This document shows, piece by piece, positions 1-7,799 of a DNA stretch of 31,055 nucleotides. Position 1 is the first letter of the stretch. Each line of letters begins with the position of its first letter. Source of the stretch: DASTDY01 sp035478375 (GTDB taxonomy: Bacteria > Patescibacteriota > Saccharimonadia > Saccharimonadales > EFPC-124); the NCBI GenBank assembly GCA_035478375.1, contig DATIJQ010000014.1, positions 1 through 31,055 on the forward strand. Direction: 5' to 3'. Both the position numbers and the translations under genes were made by a program. The notes beneath the pieces were generated by a model. The model did not search any database. It worked only from the letters and a program-made list of their open reading frames with translations, and had not been told where the DNA came from.

Positions 1-350
1 GCATAAGCCATCATTGCAACAACGAGACCTACGATTGAATAGAGGATAGTATTTTTGGCCGCCTTAATAGCTTTTTCTTCACCGCCAGAAACGGTGTAGC
101 GAACGCCGCCAATGATTATCATAAGGACCGAGAGCGAACCAATAATAAAGGTAAATGTTTCGAGAATACGATTCCAAAAACTCCCCGGGCCAAACAGCTT
201 GTCGCTTGTGGCAGTACAAACGGTAGAGCTAGAAGTAGTGCTGTTTGCGTCGCAAGACGGGAACACGTCGATTGCATGAGCCGGCATACTGTGCAGCGCA
301 ATAAAGCCAAAAACGGCAATAAGTAGACAGCTGGCAATTATTTTTTTCAT
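1..350 (-). CDS. VirB2/TrbC-like pilin-type T4SS subunit (partial)
   Basis: Leftward reading frame open to the left window edge; only the first 116 codons are visible. It starts with ATG at 350-348. The translation has a signal peptide (MKKIIASCLL... ending near SMPAHA), a short Cys-containing loop, then a hydrophobic segment (FIIGSLSVLMIIIGGVRY), a small charged loop (SGGEEKAIKAAKN) and the start of a second membrane helix. Signal peptide plus two helices around a short Lys-rich loop is the layout of VirB2/TrbC pilin subunits, and it closely matches the two genes upstream. The ATG overlaps the stop of the preceding gene (ATGA), so translation is probably coupled. It is probably the fourth subunit of this operon; the C-terminus is outside the window. 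Confidence 0.75.
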   Translation of the reverse strand, partial: MKKIIASCLLIAVFGFIALHSMPAHAIDVFPSCDANSTTSSSTVCTATSDKLFGPGSFWNRILETFTFIIGSLSVLMIIIGGVRYTVSGGEEKAIKAAKNTILYSIVGLVVAMMAY

Positions 351-673
351 GATGTGAGTGACCCTGTTAATCTTCCTATGATAAATTGTACTACAGTGAA
401 GCCAAGCGCCGCAACGATTAACCCAACTGCCGCATAAATAAGAGTGTTTTTGGCTTGCTTCACTTTCGCCGGGTCATCAGCCGAGGTAATGTACCTGGCA
501 GCACCAATAAGCATAAAAAGTACCGCCATCGAGCCAACAACAACAAACACAGTCGACAATACACTTGCCACTGTCGAATCGGTAAGTGGAACTTTGGGGA
601 TACCAATTGTCGTAGGGTCGACAGTTGTCTTGCTATCGTTCGTGGTATTAGCAAAAAAGTGAAGAGCGAACAC
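347..673 (-). CDS. VirB2/TrbC-like pilin-type T4SS subunit
   Basis: Small membrane protein of 108 aa, starting at GTG 673-671, which overlaps the upstream stop by one base. About 35 N-terminal residues lack an obvious cleavable signal. Two helices follow (about 38-62 and 78-102), separated by a loop with the pattern RYITSADDPAKVKQAKN. The motif Y-x-x-S followed by a charged loop and A-K-N-T-x-x-Y is shared with its neighbours at 1-350 and 673-1137, so these are diverged paralogues. The VirB2/TrbC assignment is structural (size, two helices, T4SS context) and not based on strong identity. Translation is coupled to the downstream gene by an ATGA overlap. Confidence 0.75.
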   Translation of the reverse strand: MFALHFFANTTNDSKTTVDPTTIGIPKVPLTDSTVASVLSTVFVVVGSMAVLFMLIGAARYITSADDPAKVKQAKNTLIYAAVGLIVAALGFTVVQFIIGRLTGSLTS

Positions 674-1137
674 TAGAACGTTCCTGCCACCAGCTGGATC
701 ATAGCCACACCAACAAAAGCGATGACCAATCCTATTACTGCATTTGTAATAATTTGACGCGCAACATTGAGCTCGCCGGGGTCGCCTTGACTTTTGAGGT
801 ATTTAATACCGCCCCAAATAATAAACCCGACAGCTAGGTAGGCAGCGATTTTAATCATTGTTTCGATGACGATAACAGCAACGCGCCATATGTCATCAAG
901 CGATGTAATTTGTGGCACGCCGTGGCCGTCGTGTTGCAAACATGCGTCCCAAGGTTTTAGTTCTAAAAAGGTGATTGAGCCACCAGTTTGCGCATTACAA
1001 GCGACGCCAAGCGTGCCCTGACCTTGATCAACAGTGCCGGGAGGCGCTGGCCCAAACACTGCGGCAGATGCAGGTAGCGTACTGGCACATAGCAGCGTTA
1101 CAAGTGTTAATAGCGCAAGCAAACCACGTTTTATCAC
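673..1137 (-). CDS. VirB2/TrbC-like pilin-type T4SS subunit with signal peptide
   Basis: Protein of 154 aa from GTG 1137-1135, overlapping the previous stop (GTGA). Residues 1-26 form a clear signal peptide (hydrophobic core, ASA-type cleavage site). A 55-residue exported segment with two Cys (around VACNAQ and DACLQH) may form a disulfide. Two helices at the C-terminus enclose the loop KYLKSQGDPGELNVARQ. The helix-loop-helix matches the sister genes, so it is a paralogue with an added exported domain. In VirB2-type systems such subunits polymerise into a pilus or line a channel. Which of the four is the major subunit cannot be read from sequence. Confidence 0.75.
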   Translation of the reverse strand: MIKRGLLALLTLVTLLCASTLPASAAVFGPAPPGTVDQGQGTLGVACNAQTGGSITFLELKPWDACLQHDGHGVPQITSLDDIWRVAVIVIETMIKIAAYLAVGFIIWGGIKYLKSQGDPGELNVARQIITNAVIGLVIAFVGVAMIQLVAGTF

Positions 1138-1574
1138 GAGAATAGCCCTCCAGGTATTAAATATTGCAAAATCGCGTACATAAATATAAATAGCAATAGG
1201 CCAATGATGGAGTTAACCATAATAAGTCGAGCCTTTTCGACTTGGGCTGCATTAGCGCGCGCAGTAACATACATAATAGATGCCCAAACAATGCCTCCGA
1301 GTGTCGCAATGCCCGCCAAACCTGACGCAACTTTTAATATGCCGCCAACATATAAAAAGATAGGGTTAGTCTGAATACTGTCGCCGTTAACTGGGAAACA
1401 ATGCACGCCGTTTACGGCAAGCTCGACGTAAATACCCGGTTTGTTGTCGCTGGTTGTACAGTTAGAGGGCGTCTCTGCCATCGCCGCGTGTGGTATAAAG
1501 CTTACGCCAATAATGGCCATAGTGACAGCAGTGGTAAGGACTATCTTTTTGATGATTTGCGCACGTATAAGCAC
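1134..1574 (-). CDS. VirB2/TrbC-like pilin-type T4SS subunit, first gene of operon
   Basis: Protein of 146 aa beginning at GTG 1574-1572; an in-frame TAA six codons upstream (1592-1590) and no other good start fix this choice. N-terminal signal peptide ending near HAAMA, an exported stretch with two Cys (NCTTSD and GVHCFP), then two long helices separated by a loop (YVTARANAAQVEKARLIM) that aligns with the equivalent loop of the next three genes. It leads a leftward operon of four overlapping genes whose starts are GTG, GTG, GTG and ATG. A plausible sigma70-type promoter lies about 30 bp upstream (1604-1632). Function is inferred from architecture and the T4SS genes across the divergent promoter region. 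Confidence 0.75.
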   Translation of the reverse strand: MLIRAQIIKKIVLTTAVTMAIIGVSFIPHAAMAETPSNCTTSDNKPGIYVELAVNGVHCFPVNGDSIQTNPIFLYVGGILKVASGLAGIATLGGIVWASIMYVTARANAAQVEKARLIMVNSIIGLLLFIFMYAILQYLIPGGLFS

Positions 1575-1603
1575 AGTTTGTATTTCTTTTTAACTACTTT
1601 TTA

Positions 1604-1632
1604 GTTATAGCACGCGCCTGGCAATAGGTAAA
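1604..1632 (-). promoter_or_regulatory. Promoter of the pilin-like operon
   Basis: Read leftward, TTTACC (1632-1627), a 17-bp spacer and TATAAC (1609-1604) make a good sigma70-type promoter. The predicted transcript would start near 1597 and give a leader of about 23 nt before GTG 1574. Confidence 0.5.
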
Positions 1633-1643
1633 CAGTACAAAAA

Positions 1644-1658
1644 GTATGTAGTACATAC
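1644..1658. repeat. 15-bp perfect palindrome between divergent genes
   Basis: GTATGTA-G-TACATAC is a perfect 7-bp inverted repeat around one base. It sits between the leftward promoter at 1604-1632 and the likely rightward promoter near 1667-1696, the usual place for a shared operator. No regulator gene is recognisable nearby. Confidence 0.5.
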
Positions 1659-1666
1659 GTACAAAT

Positions 1667-1696
1667 TTGGGTTTGACTTGGAGACTAATTTATACT
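1667..1696 (+). promoter_or_regulatory. Possible promoter of the 330-aa protein gene
   Basis: TTGGGT (1667-1672), 18 bp and TATACT (1691-1696) form a weak promoter. Just downstream, a 5-bp hairpin (CAGCC 1702-1706, GGCTG 1716-1720) would lie at the very 5' end of the mRNA. The leader ends in a strong Shine-Dalgarno sequence, AAGGAGG, at 1730-1736. Confidence 0.35.
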
Positions 1697-1743
1697 CAAA
1701 CCAGCCACATTAAGAGGCTGTTCATAACAAAGGAGGAAATGCT

Positions 1744-2736
1744 ATGGGCAGATTAACTGCAGCATTTGAATTAGAAGGTGTAAGCGCAGGGCTGAGCGTC
1801 GCTGGCAGGCAAGAACTCACCCCCACGTTTAAAACACACGAAGGTAATGGTACTACGACAGAACTAGGCGAGTCAAGGTTTGCTGAATTATGGCGTCGCA
1901 CCGCTAAAAATCAACTGGCGCGACTGGCATTTTTAGCCTGCACGGCAATGCCTGCGGTTGCCTGCGGACACGAGGCAGCACCAAACTCACCGCCGGCCGC
2001 CACAAGCATCGCCAAACCTGGCGGAGAGGTGGCAAAATCCCACAGCGACCCAGCCTTATTTAATGGCTTCGAAAACTTAAATTATCAGCAACAAGAGGCG
2101 CGCCGTGCCCAAATAGCGCAGCTTGACCTAGCAACAGTGCAAAACGATTTATCGCCACTTGCTCAAGCGCGCTGGGCCGCCGATTACCGCCACATTGCGT
2201 TTGGCGACAAAATAGTCACACCTATACTTGCCCACAGCGGCTATTTTGACGCACCAAACAACCAAGACCTTTTGCTCCGCCTTGCCGAACAAGTACTTGG
2301 CGACCACCAAGATAACTTGCTGCGCATGGCCTGGGCAATACAACACAAACCAGATTTGGCAAATGACCCACGTACAGAATTCGCCTTGCTCGGTACAACC
2401 GACACAACGGCGACCGATTACAAGTTGGCACAATCAATTGCTTCGACGCATACCACCAACGCGGCAGATGCAGAAGGGTATGTAACAGCATTGCGTGAAG
2501 TGGTTGTTACGTTCCAGCCGCCAACAGATGTTAGGGTTACAAAAGACCTCGACACGCATCATTTTACTTTTACCGCCGCACGGACGAACGGTAAGGAGGC
2601 ACATTTTGCCACAACATTTTACCCGTCGCTCGACCTAACGCTCGGCAGTAACCAAGACAAACCTATGGAAACACAGCGCGACCCATTGCCCGGGCTAGGT
2701 GGCCCTGTTATGGATAGTTTATTGCAAATTAGCTAG
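1744..2736 (+). CDS. Orphan membrane-anchored or lipoprotein-like protein
   Basis: Protein of 330 aa that I do not recognise. The start is well fixed by AAGGAGG 7 bp before the ATG. A soluble N-terminal segment of about 50 residues precedes a basic pair (RR 51-52) and a hydrophobic stretch (58-74) ending in AVAC at Cys74. This resembles a weak lipobox placed unusually far from the N-terminus; a simple type II membrane anchor is the alternative. The rest (75-330) is hydrophilic, rich in Ala, Asp and Thr, with a helical middle part and a possibly beta-rich end (about 245-300), presumably outside the membrane. It is divergent from the pilin operon and followed by the VirB6-like gene, so a structural or accessory role in the T4SS is possible but unproven. 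Confidence 0.7.
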   Translation: MGRLTAAFELEGVSAGLSVAGRQELTPTFKTHEGNGTTTELGESRFAELWRRTAKNQLARLAFLACTAMPAVACGHEAAPNSPPAATSIAKPGGEVAKSHSDPALFNGFENLNYQQQEARRAQIAQLDLATVQNDLSPLAQARWAADYRHIAFGDKIVTPILAHSGYFDAPNNQDLLLRLAEQVLGDHQDNLLRMAWAIQHKPDLANDPRTEFALLGTTDTTATDYKLAQSIASTHTTNAADAEGYVTALREVVVTFQPPTDVRVTKDLDTHHFTFTAARTNGKEAHFATTFYPSLDLTLGSNQDKPMETQRDPLPGLGGPVMDSLLQIS

Positions 2737-2754
2737 CGTCCGCCGTGCGGGTGG

Positions 2755-2760
2755 TATATT
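2755..2760 (+). promoter_or_regulatory. -10 element, near-leaderless VirB6-like gene
   Basis: TATATT ends 9 bp before the ATG at 2770 and there is no Shine-Dalgarno in between, so a transcript from here would start at or within a few bases of the start codon. No convincing -35 is visible. Confidence 0.35.
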
Positions 2761-2769
2761 ATTGAGTTA

Positions 2770-4173
2770 ATGAGTAAACATAAACTCTCTCGCCGTTGGG
2801 TATTGGGTTTAGCCGGTGTTGCAGTCGCCGTAGCGTGTTTCCTTGGTGTTGTACAACCAGCACGGGCAGCCACAGTTAATCCTGCGCCAGTCGATACTGG
2901 CGGTAGCGGTGCGCTGCCAAAGGCAGGTTCAAACGCTGGCACAGGTAGCGCTTTGGGCGGTCCGTTTACGGTAAATGTTGACGGCACAGAAGTTCCTGTT
3001 GCCAAAGACACTTTGGGCGACTTAAGTGGCACCAGTACAACCGAGGCTGGTGTAACAGTAGTGCCAAATGACCCCGGCATGAAAATAGCTGTCGAGACCA
3101 GCGGCCAAATCAGTATAACTAACTTACAACCTGGTAAACACACTGCAACGCTCAACTTTAAGTTAACCCATGACGCTTGTACTGGTTTTTTGCAGGTGAT
3201 TCAGCTTGGCGGTATGCTCTTTTGCCAACAAGAAGGGTCGGGTAATAATTATTATACTTTGACCCAACAGTGGACGTTTGACGTTGTGGCTGGCCAAACA
3301 GTAATCTTTGGCGGTGATGATGGGACTACCACTAAAAGTCTCGGCACCGCAATAGAAGTAGACGCAGACGGCAACCCGGTTATTCAATGTAAAAACGCCG
3401 ACATACTAATGAAGGCGATAGTCTGCCCAATGATTTCTAGTATTTTAGGCGGTCTTAACTGGATTATGCAGAGCTTTATTCAGCCACTGCTTATAATCAA
3501 CCCGCTTAACACTAAAAATGTTGACGGCAGTGACAGCCAACTGTACACGACCTGGAATAACATCCGCAACTTTGCAAACATCATGTTTATTGCCACATTC
3601 TTTGTCATTGTCTTTTCGCAGGCGACATCTGTTGGCATAAGCAACTACGGTATTAAACGGCTACTACCGCGACTCATTTTGATTGCAATATTCACAAACC
3701 TTTCGTTTTTTGTGTGCTCGTTCCTTGTGGACTTGTTTAACATATTAGGGACAGGGGCAGCGTCGCTGCTGGTTAATTCTGTGGTCAATGGTAATCCAAC
3801 GATTTCGCTCGGGAGTGATCTTATTACTGAGTTATTTGGCAACAACGTTATTGGCCAGATGCAAGGCGTTTTGGCAGAAGAAGTATTGGCGGTGCCAATC
3901 ATGTTTGGACTCTTTGGGTTCTTCCTACTTGCTATGGTTATTATGCTGATCGCTGCAATTATTGTTGTGTTGCGCCAGATTGTACTAGTATTCCTTATTG
4001 TATTCTCACCGATCGCTTTTGTGGCTGGACTATTGCCAAATACTCAAAGATATCTTTCGCAGTGGTTTGAGATGTACATGCGACTGCTTGCTATGTATCC
4101 AATTATGATGCTCATTTTTGCATCTGGTAAGGTGGCAAGTACACTCGTCCAACAAGTAGGAGGCGGCAATTAA
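2770..4173 (+). CDS. VirB6/TrbL-like T4SS inner-membrane channel protein
   Basis: Protein of 467 aa. Residues 1-33 form a signal peptide with an ARA cleavage site. An exported N-terminal domain (34-215) contains Cys137, Cys152, Cys207 and Cys219. About six hydrophobic helices follow (roughly 222-243, 265-285, 300-325, 372-400, 404-422, 436-455). The polytopic C-terminal half, with Arg/Lys between helices (IKRLLPRL, VLRQIVL), is typical of VirB6/TrbL/PrgH-type channel components. VirB6 normally lacks a large exported N-terminal domain, so this version is extended. The stop overlaps the next ATG by one base (TAATG), tying it to the following gene. Family assignment comes from topology and neighbours (VirB4, PrgI). 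Confidence 0.75.
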   Translation: MSKHKLSRRWVLGLAGVAVAVACFLGVVQPARAATVNPAPVDTGGSGALPKAGSNAGTGSALGGPFTVNVDGTEVPVAKDTLGDLSGTSTTEAGVTVVPNDPGMKIAVETSGQISITNLQPGKHTATLNFKLTHDACTGFLQVIQLGGMLFCQQEGSGNNYYTLTQQWTFDVVAGQTVIFGGDDGTTTKSLGTAIEVDADGNPVIQCKNADILMKAIVCPMISSILGGLNWIMQSFIQPLLIINPLNTKNVDGSDSQLYTTWNNIRNFANIMFIATFFVIVFSQATSVGISNYGIKRLLPRLILIAIFTNLSFFVCSFLVDLFNILGTGAASLLVNSVVNGNPTISLGSDLITELFGNNVIGQMQGVLAEEVLAVPIMFGLFGFFLLAMVIMLIAAIIVVLRQIVLVFLIVFSPIAFVAGLLPNTQRYLSQWFEMYMRLLAMYPIMMLIFASGKVASTLVQQVGGGN

Positions 4174-5618
4174 TGAACCCAGGCACAGCAACATTAACTA
4201 AGGTCGTTGTTTTAGTCGTTGTCTTTATTGCGACTTTTGGGCCAGTTTTCTTTATATTCTTCGCATTTAAATGGGCTGGGGCGGGCATGCACGGCGCCTA
4301 TAACGCCATAAAAGGTACTGTTAACAAAGCACGCGGCACCGCTGGTAATTTAGGCAAAAAAGCTGCCATGAGCAGCAAATATGGCCAAATGGGTCAGCAG
4401 TTTATGGCAAACCGTAAGGCCATCCAGCAGCTTAAGGGTCGTGAGGGACTGCGCGAAGCATTAAACCGCAACCCAACCCTTGCTCGGCTTATGGGCGGGC
4501 AAGGTGGTGCGCAACACGCCAACCGACTTATAGATGAGCAAAACCGCAAACACCGCGCCGAACAATCTGCTGAGTTATCTAAAGGTATGACGCGTGATAT
4601 GGCAAATGCGATTTCTAAGCACCAAAACCTCGGCGAAGCATTACGCACTCGCCGCTGGAGTGATGGCAAAGCGCTTGGCGATGAGGATATTAACGGCATC
4701 CAGCGCATGCAGGCGCAGGGCTACCTTGGCACCGACGGCAGAGTACGCGCCGGCACGCATCAATCGGCTACAGTTGCTAATGCCGCACTCGAAGCCCTCT
4801 ACCGCGACGATGATGTCAATGCAAAGAATGTTTCAGGACTCGGCACTTTGCTGCAAGGTACTGATGCAGAAACAAACGCAAACTTCACCAAACTGAACCG
4901 CGACCTAGCTGTTAAGAATAAAAACAAAAACGTTGCGTTTGCCCAATTTAATAATGGTGAGATGACCCAGTTCGTTGGCAAAACTCCAGATGCGATCTTG
5001 GCAAGCAGTGGCCTTAGCGGAATCAACAAAGATGCGCTTAAGATGTCCAACACCGACCTGCCATTTAGTAACGACAACGTAACAATACCTGCCGAAATGG
5101 ACCCAAACCACCCCTGGATCAACAACGCTATGCTTAACGCCTTGGGTAGGGACGTCGGGACTGTCAGTATTAACGATGAAGGCGCAAACGTTGTTGACAA
5201 TTCTAAACGCGACCTTGCTAAGGTGCTCAAGTACACTCGTGAATCACTCGATTACAAGAATGCCGAAGTTATTAAGGGCGTATCGCAAGCATTGGGTTTT
5301 AACGATGTTAAAGACTTTGAAGTCTTACGAACTGCAGTTGCGTCTAACGGTGCAATAGAGATCCCTGAACCATACCGCAGTGCGGCGCAGGGCCTGCCAG
5401 CACCAACGGCTGCACCTGCTCCTCAGCCAGCACCGACCCCAACACCTCCGCCCGCGCCGACATTTACACCGCCGCCAACCGTTAACATACCAATACAACG
5501 TCCACCGCAACCACCTCAAACGCCACGGACAATGTCAGGTAGTAGCGGCACAAACTTTGAGGCAGAGCCACGTCCAGGCAGCGGCTTATACGTCCCACAC
5601 GATCGGTCCAGTAAATAG
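4173..5618 (+). CDS. T4SS-associated protein: one membrane helix, long soluble Pro-rich tail
   Basis: Protein of 481 aa translated through a one-base overlap with the VirB6-like gene. One strong helix (about 8-35) is followed by a basic, Gly/Ala/Lys-rich stretch (GTVNKARGTAGNLGKKAAM), then a mostly helical charged region (60-400) and a Pro-rich tail (about 408-460, repeated PAPTP/PPP motifs). A final helix followed by a long cytoplasmic tail is the usual C-terminal layout of TrbL/VirB6 proteins. This gene may therefore be the detached C-terminal part of the preceding one. The Pro-rich end may bind partners or cross the wall. It is followed directly by a strong terminator. I recognise no enzymatic domain. 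Confidence 0.65.
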   Translation: MNPGTATLTKVVVLVVVFIATFGPVFFIFFAFKWAGAGMHGAYNAIKGTVNKARGTAGNLGKKAAMSSKYGQMGQQFMANRKAIQQLKGREGLREALNRNPTLARLMGGQGGAQHANRLIDEQNRKHRAEQSAELSKGMTRDMANAISKHQNLGEALRTRRWSDGKALGDEDINGIQRMQAQGYLGTDGRVRAGTHQSATVANAALEALYRDDDVNAKNVSGLGTLLQGTDAETNANFTKLNRDLAVKNKNKNVAFAQFNNGEMTQFVGKTPDAILASSGLSGINKDALKMSNTDLPFSNDNVTIPAEMDPNHPWINNAMLNALGRDVGTVSINDEGANVVDNSKRDLAKVLKYTRESLDYKNAEVIKGVSQALGFNDVKDFEVLRTAVASNGAIEIPEPYRSAAQGLPAPTAAPAPQPAPTPTPPPAPTFTPPPTVNIPIQRPPQPPQTPRTMSGSSGTNFEAEPRPGSGLYVPHDRSSK

Positions 5619-5630
5619 AAGCAACCACAA

Positions 5631-5667
5631 ATGTAGAGCGAGACAAACATCTCGCTCTACATTTTTT
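5631..5667 (+). terminator. Rho-independent terminator
   Basis: A perfect 13-bp stem (5631-5643 with 5650-5662), loop CAAACA, then six T (5662-5667). It closes the VirB6-block operon. Confidence 0.9.
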
Positions 5668-5714
5668 ATGAGCAGCTTACTGTTTTGTATCTGGCCCAGA
5701 GCGACAGACGATTA

Positions 5715-5743
5715 TTGACATAAATACATATTTATCCTATAAT
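5715..5743 (+). promoter_or_regulatory. Perfect consensus sigma70 promoter
   Basis: TTGACA (5715-5720), exactly 17 bp, TATAAT (5738-5743): full match to the housekeeping sigma consensus. Predicted transcription start is near 5750, with a leader of about 33 nt holding AGGGAAG (5773-5779) before ATG 5783. Confidence 0.85.
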
Positions 5744-5782
5744 AGACAGGCTACATCACCAGTCATTACGGCAGGGAAGTAC

Positions 5783-6685
5783 ATGGACAACTCGCAAGAA
5801 ACGCCCGGCGAAGATGGCAGGGCGCTCACCGAGGACAACCCCAAGGTCACAGCCGGCATTACTGCCGACATCACCCAAAGACTGAATGGAGAAAATCCCG
5901 TGAACCAACCGCCCGCGCAGCCCTTCCAACAGCCGCAGCCGGTGCAGCCGCCGTCGCAACAGATGCCGCAACCACAAGCCGGCGCGCCGATGCCGCCGAA
6001 CGGGCAGCAGCCCCCGGCCTGGGGACCGCAGCACAGACCAGTTCAATCGGGCTACGTGCCAGCGGCACCCCAACCGCAGCCGCCGGTGGACCCGCAGGCG
6101 AGCTCGTATTTCCAGGTGCCGCCGCAGGGCTGGAACAACCCGCAGTTCCAGCAACCCATGCCGCCGCAGTGGATCGGGCAGCCGCCCCACACGCAGCACA
6201 GCGGTAGTTGGGGTTGGCAGCAGCCTGGGTACGGCAACCAGTACTACGCGCCGCAGCCGTTCGGGCAGCCGCCGATGCAACAGCAGTTCTCGCCGCAACA
6301 GATGCAGCAGGAACAGGACATGCAGGTGCCGCCCCGTTCACACTACGGTTGGCGGGAAACGCTCGGCCTCAACAAGGTCCACTCGAGTACGCCGTGGATG
6401 GCAAGGCCGGTGGCAGGCATAATCAGCCTGGTGTGCGTGGTCGTGATCTTTGTACTCAGCGACGTCTCCACGACCGTGGCACACAGTGCCGGCTTCGCCG
6501 CCCTGCTCTTCCTGATCGCCGCCTGCTGCAACATCACGTCCATAGCCCTGTGCCACAACACCGCACAGCGGCTCAAGAGTCGACCAGTCTACATCCCGTA
6601 CCTGATACCGAAAATGCGACTGTTCGTCGCGGCACTTGCACTGAACTGTCTCGACATCATCATGATGGTGTCGTACGCTGGGTAG
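5783..6685 (+). CDS. Pro/Gln-rich cytoplasmic domain with C-terminal membrane helices (GC-rich cassette)
   Basis: Protein of 300 aa, no known enzyme motif. Residues 1-40 are acidic; 41-185 are low complexity, dominated by Pro, Gln, Gly, Trp and Tyr; about three helices follow (207-225, 232-256, 279-298) with a Cys pair (248-249). This layout (disordered Pro-rich N-terminus, small multi-helix C-terminus) is common among actinobacterial membrane proteins. Codon use is clearly different from flanking genes: CCG, CAG, CTG/CTC, ATC and GAG dominate, where neighbours favour ATT, GAA and TTA/CTA. The gene is flanked by its own consensus promoter and its own GC-rich hairpin, and interrupts the T4SS gene series. 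I infer a transferred, independently expressed cassette. An alternative is selection for high expression. Confidence 0.75.
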   Translation: MDNSQETPGEDGRALTEDNPKVTAGITADITQRLNGENPVNQPPAQPFQQPQPVQPPSQQMPQPQAGAPMPPNGQQPPAWGPQHRPVQSGYVPAAPQPQPPVDPQASSYFQVPPQGWNNPQFQQPMPPQWIGQPPHTQHSGSWGWQQPGYGNQYYAPQPFGQPPMQQQFSPQQMQQEQDMQVPPRSHYGWRETLGLNKVHSSTPWMARPVAGIISLVCVVVIFVLSDVSTTVAHSAGFAALLFLIAACCNITSIALCHNTAQRLKSRPVYIPYLIPKMRLFVAALALNCLDIIMMVSYAG

Positions 6686-6690
6686 CACTC

Positions 6691-6725
6691 GGCCGCGGGC
6701 CTCCCACCAAGGGAGACCCGCGGCC
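6691..6725 (+). terminator. GC-rich hairpin, probable terminator of the cassette gene
   Basis: A 15-bp stem with one mismatch (6691-6705 with 6711-6725), loop ACCAA. No T-run follows directly, so it may act as an mRNA 3' end stabiliser or a non-canonical terminator. Confidence 0.6.
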
Positions 6726-6784
6726 AATTACCTAAAATTATCATCATTTTGTCTGCCAATTCGCATTTAGCGACCTCGGCGTAT

Positions 6785-6790
6785 TATAAT
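6785..6790 (+). promoter_or_regulatory. -10 element, near-leaderless prgI
   Basis: TATAAT ends 9 bp before ATG 6800, with no Shine-Dalgarno between them and no good -35. It would restart transcription of the T4SS genes after the cassette. Confidence 0.45.
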
Positions 6791-6799
6791 GATTGTAAT

Positions 6800-7768
6800 A
6801 TGGCAGCGTATAAAGTCCCGCAAGATGTGGAAGCCGAGGACAAACTAGTTGGCCCCTTTGGGTTCAGACAGTTTGTTTACCTGGGCGTTGCTGGTCTTAG
6901 CGGATTTATTGCGTATTTACTGGCGCGATTATCGTTATTTTTAGTGATTATACCTATACCTGTCATTATTTTTTGCGTTGTACTAGCCTTACCACTGCGC
7001 AAAGAACAGCCAATGGAGACGTATTTGCTCGCGCTGCTACGATTTTACCTAAAGCCAAAATTACGGCTCTGGAACCCTGACGGCACTATAACGTACGTCG
7101 AAATTATCGCGCCAAAAGTAGTCGAACAAAAGTTAGCAAAAGACCTGTCGGTCGAAAACGCCACCGAGCGCCTAGACTACCTAGCACGAATCATGGACAG
7201 CCGTGGCTGGTCACTTAAGGGCGAAAACGAACCAACAAACAGCGTCACCGCAGCAATTGCCGTCGAAGCACAAACAGCTACCGACGTATTAGACGAAGAC
7301 GCTGAGCTAGCCCAAAGCTTTGCTACAAAAATCGCCAAAAAAGATGAAGAACGCCGGCAACAAGTCATGACCCAAATGCGCGAGGCAAGCGTGGCGCCAG
7401 CCGCTCAAGGTCAGCCAGCGCCGGCAGCAAGCACGCATGACCAAACGTTTAATGCTCAGCCCACCAACCCGACCCAAGTACACCCGCAAGAACCAGATGA
7501 CACCGGCATAACCGCGCCTCATTTTAACCCTTATCCAAATGCCATGCACCAACGGGTTATTGTGCCGTTAGAGGACCAACCACCGGCCGCGCAACCAACT
7601 ATTGTGCAAAAACCAAAAACTCCGCCCAAGAATCCTGTACCAGAACCGGTTTCACCTGATATAATAAGACTTGCAAATAATGACGATCTATCGATTAGCG
7701 CCATCGCGCACGAAGCGCATCGCCTGCAAGACAAAGTAGGCGACGAAGTGGTTATTAACCTCCATTAG
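6800..7768 (+). CDS. prgI: PrgI family T4SS membrane protein
   Basis: Protein of 322 aa starting at ATG 6800. The N-terminus (AYKVPQDVEAEDKLVGPFGF) and two closely spaced helices (about 26-47 and 49-69) followed by a basic stretch (RFYLKPKLRLWNPDG) match the PrgI family, small membrane components of Gram-positive conjugative T4SS (VirB3-like role). The family is usually near 120 residues. Here a further 200 residues follow: a charged helical part, then a Pro/Gln/Ala-rich linker and a short acidic C-terminal end. VirB3/PrgI partners VirB4, which is encoded two genes downstream. In-frame extension upstream of ATG 6800 would need a TTG at 6749 that precedes the -10 box, so I reject it. Confidence 0.85.
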   Translation: MAAYKVPQDVEAEDKLVGPFGFRQFVYLGVAGLSGFIAYLLARLSLFLVIIPIPVIIFCVVLALPLRKEQPMETYLLALLRFYLKPKLRLWNPDGTITYVEIIAPKVVEQKLAKDLSVENATERLDYLARIMDSRGWSLKGENEPTNSVTAAIAVEAQTATDVLDEDAELAQSFATKIAKKDEERRQQVMTQMREASVAPAAQGQPAPAASTHDQTFNAQPTNPTQVHPQEPDDTGITAPHFNPYPNAMHQRVIVPLEDQPPAAQPTIVQKPKTPPKNPVPEPVSPDIIRLANNDDLSISAIAHEAHRLQDKVGDEVVINLH

Positions 7769-7799
7769 ATTGTACAAAAGGGTGGGTGAGAAGTCTTAA

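Noticed and set aside
2733..3155. 140-aa leftward reading frame
   Set aside because: Antisense to the signal peptide and exported domain of the VirB6-like gene; no start context or family motif.
5756..6298. 180-aa leftward reading frame
   Set aside because: It is antisense to the Pro/Gln-rich gene; it is long only because GC-rich sequence lacks stops, its product is Arg/Leu-rich low complexity, and it has no ribosome site.
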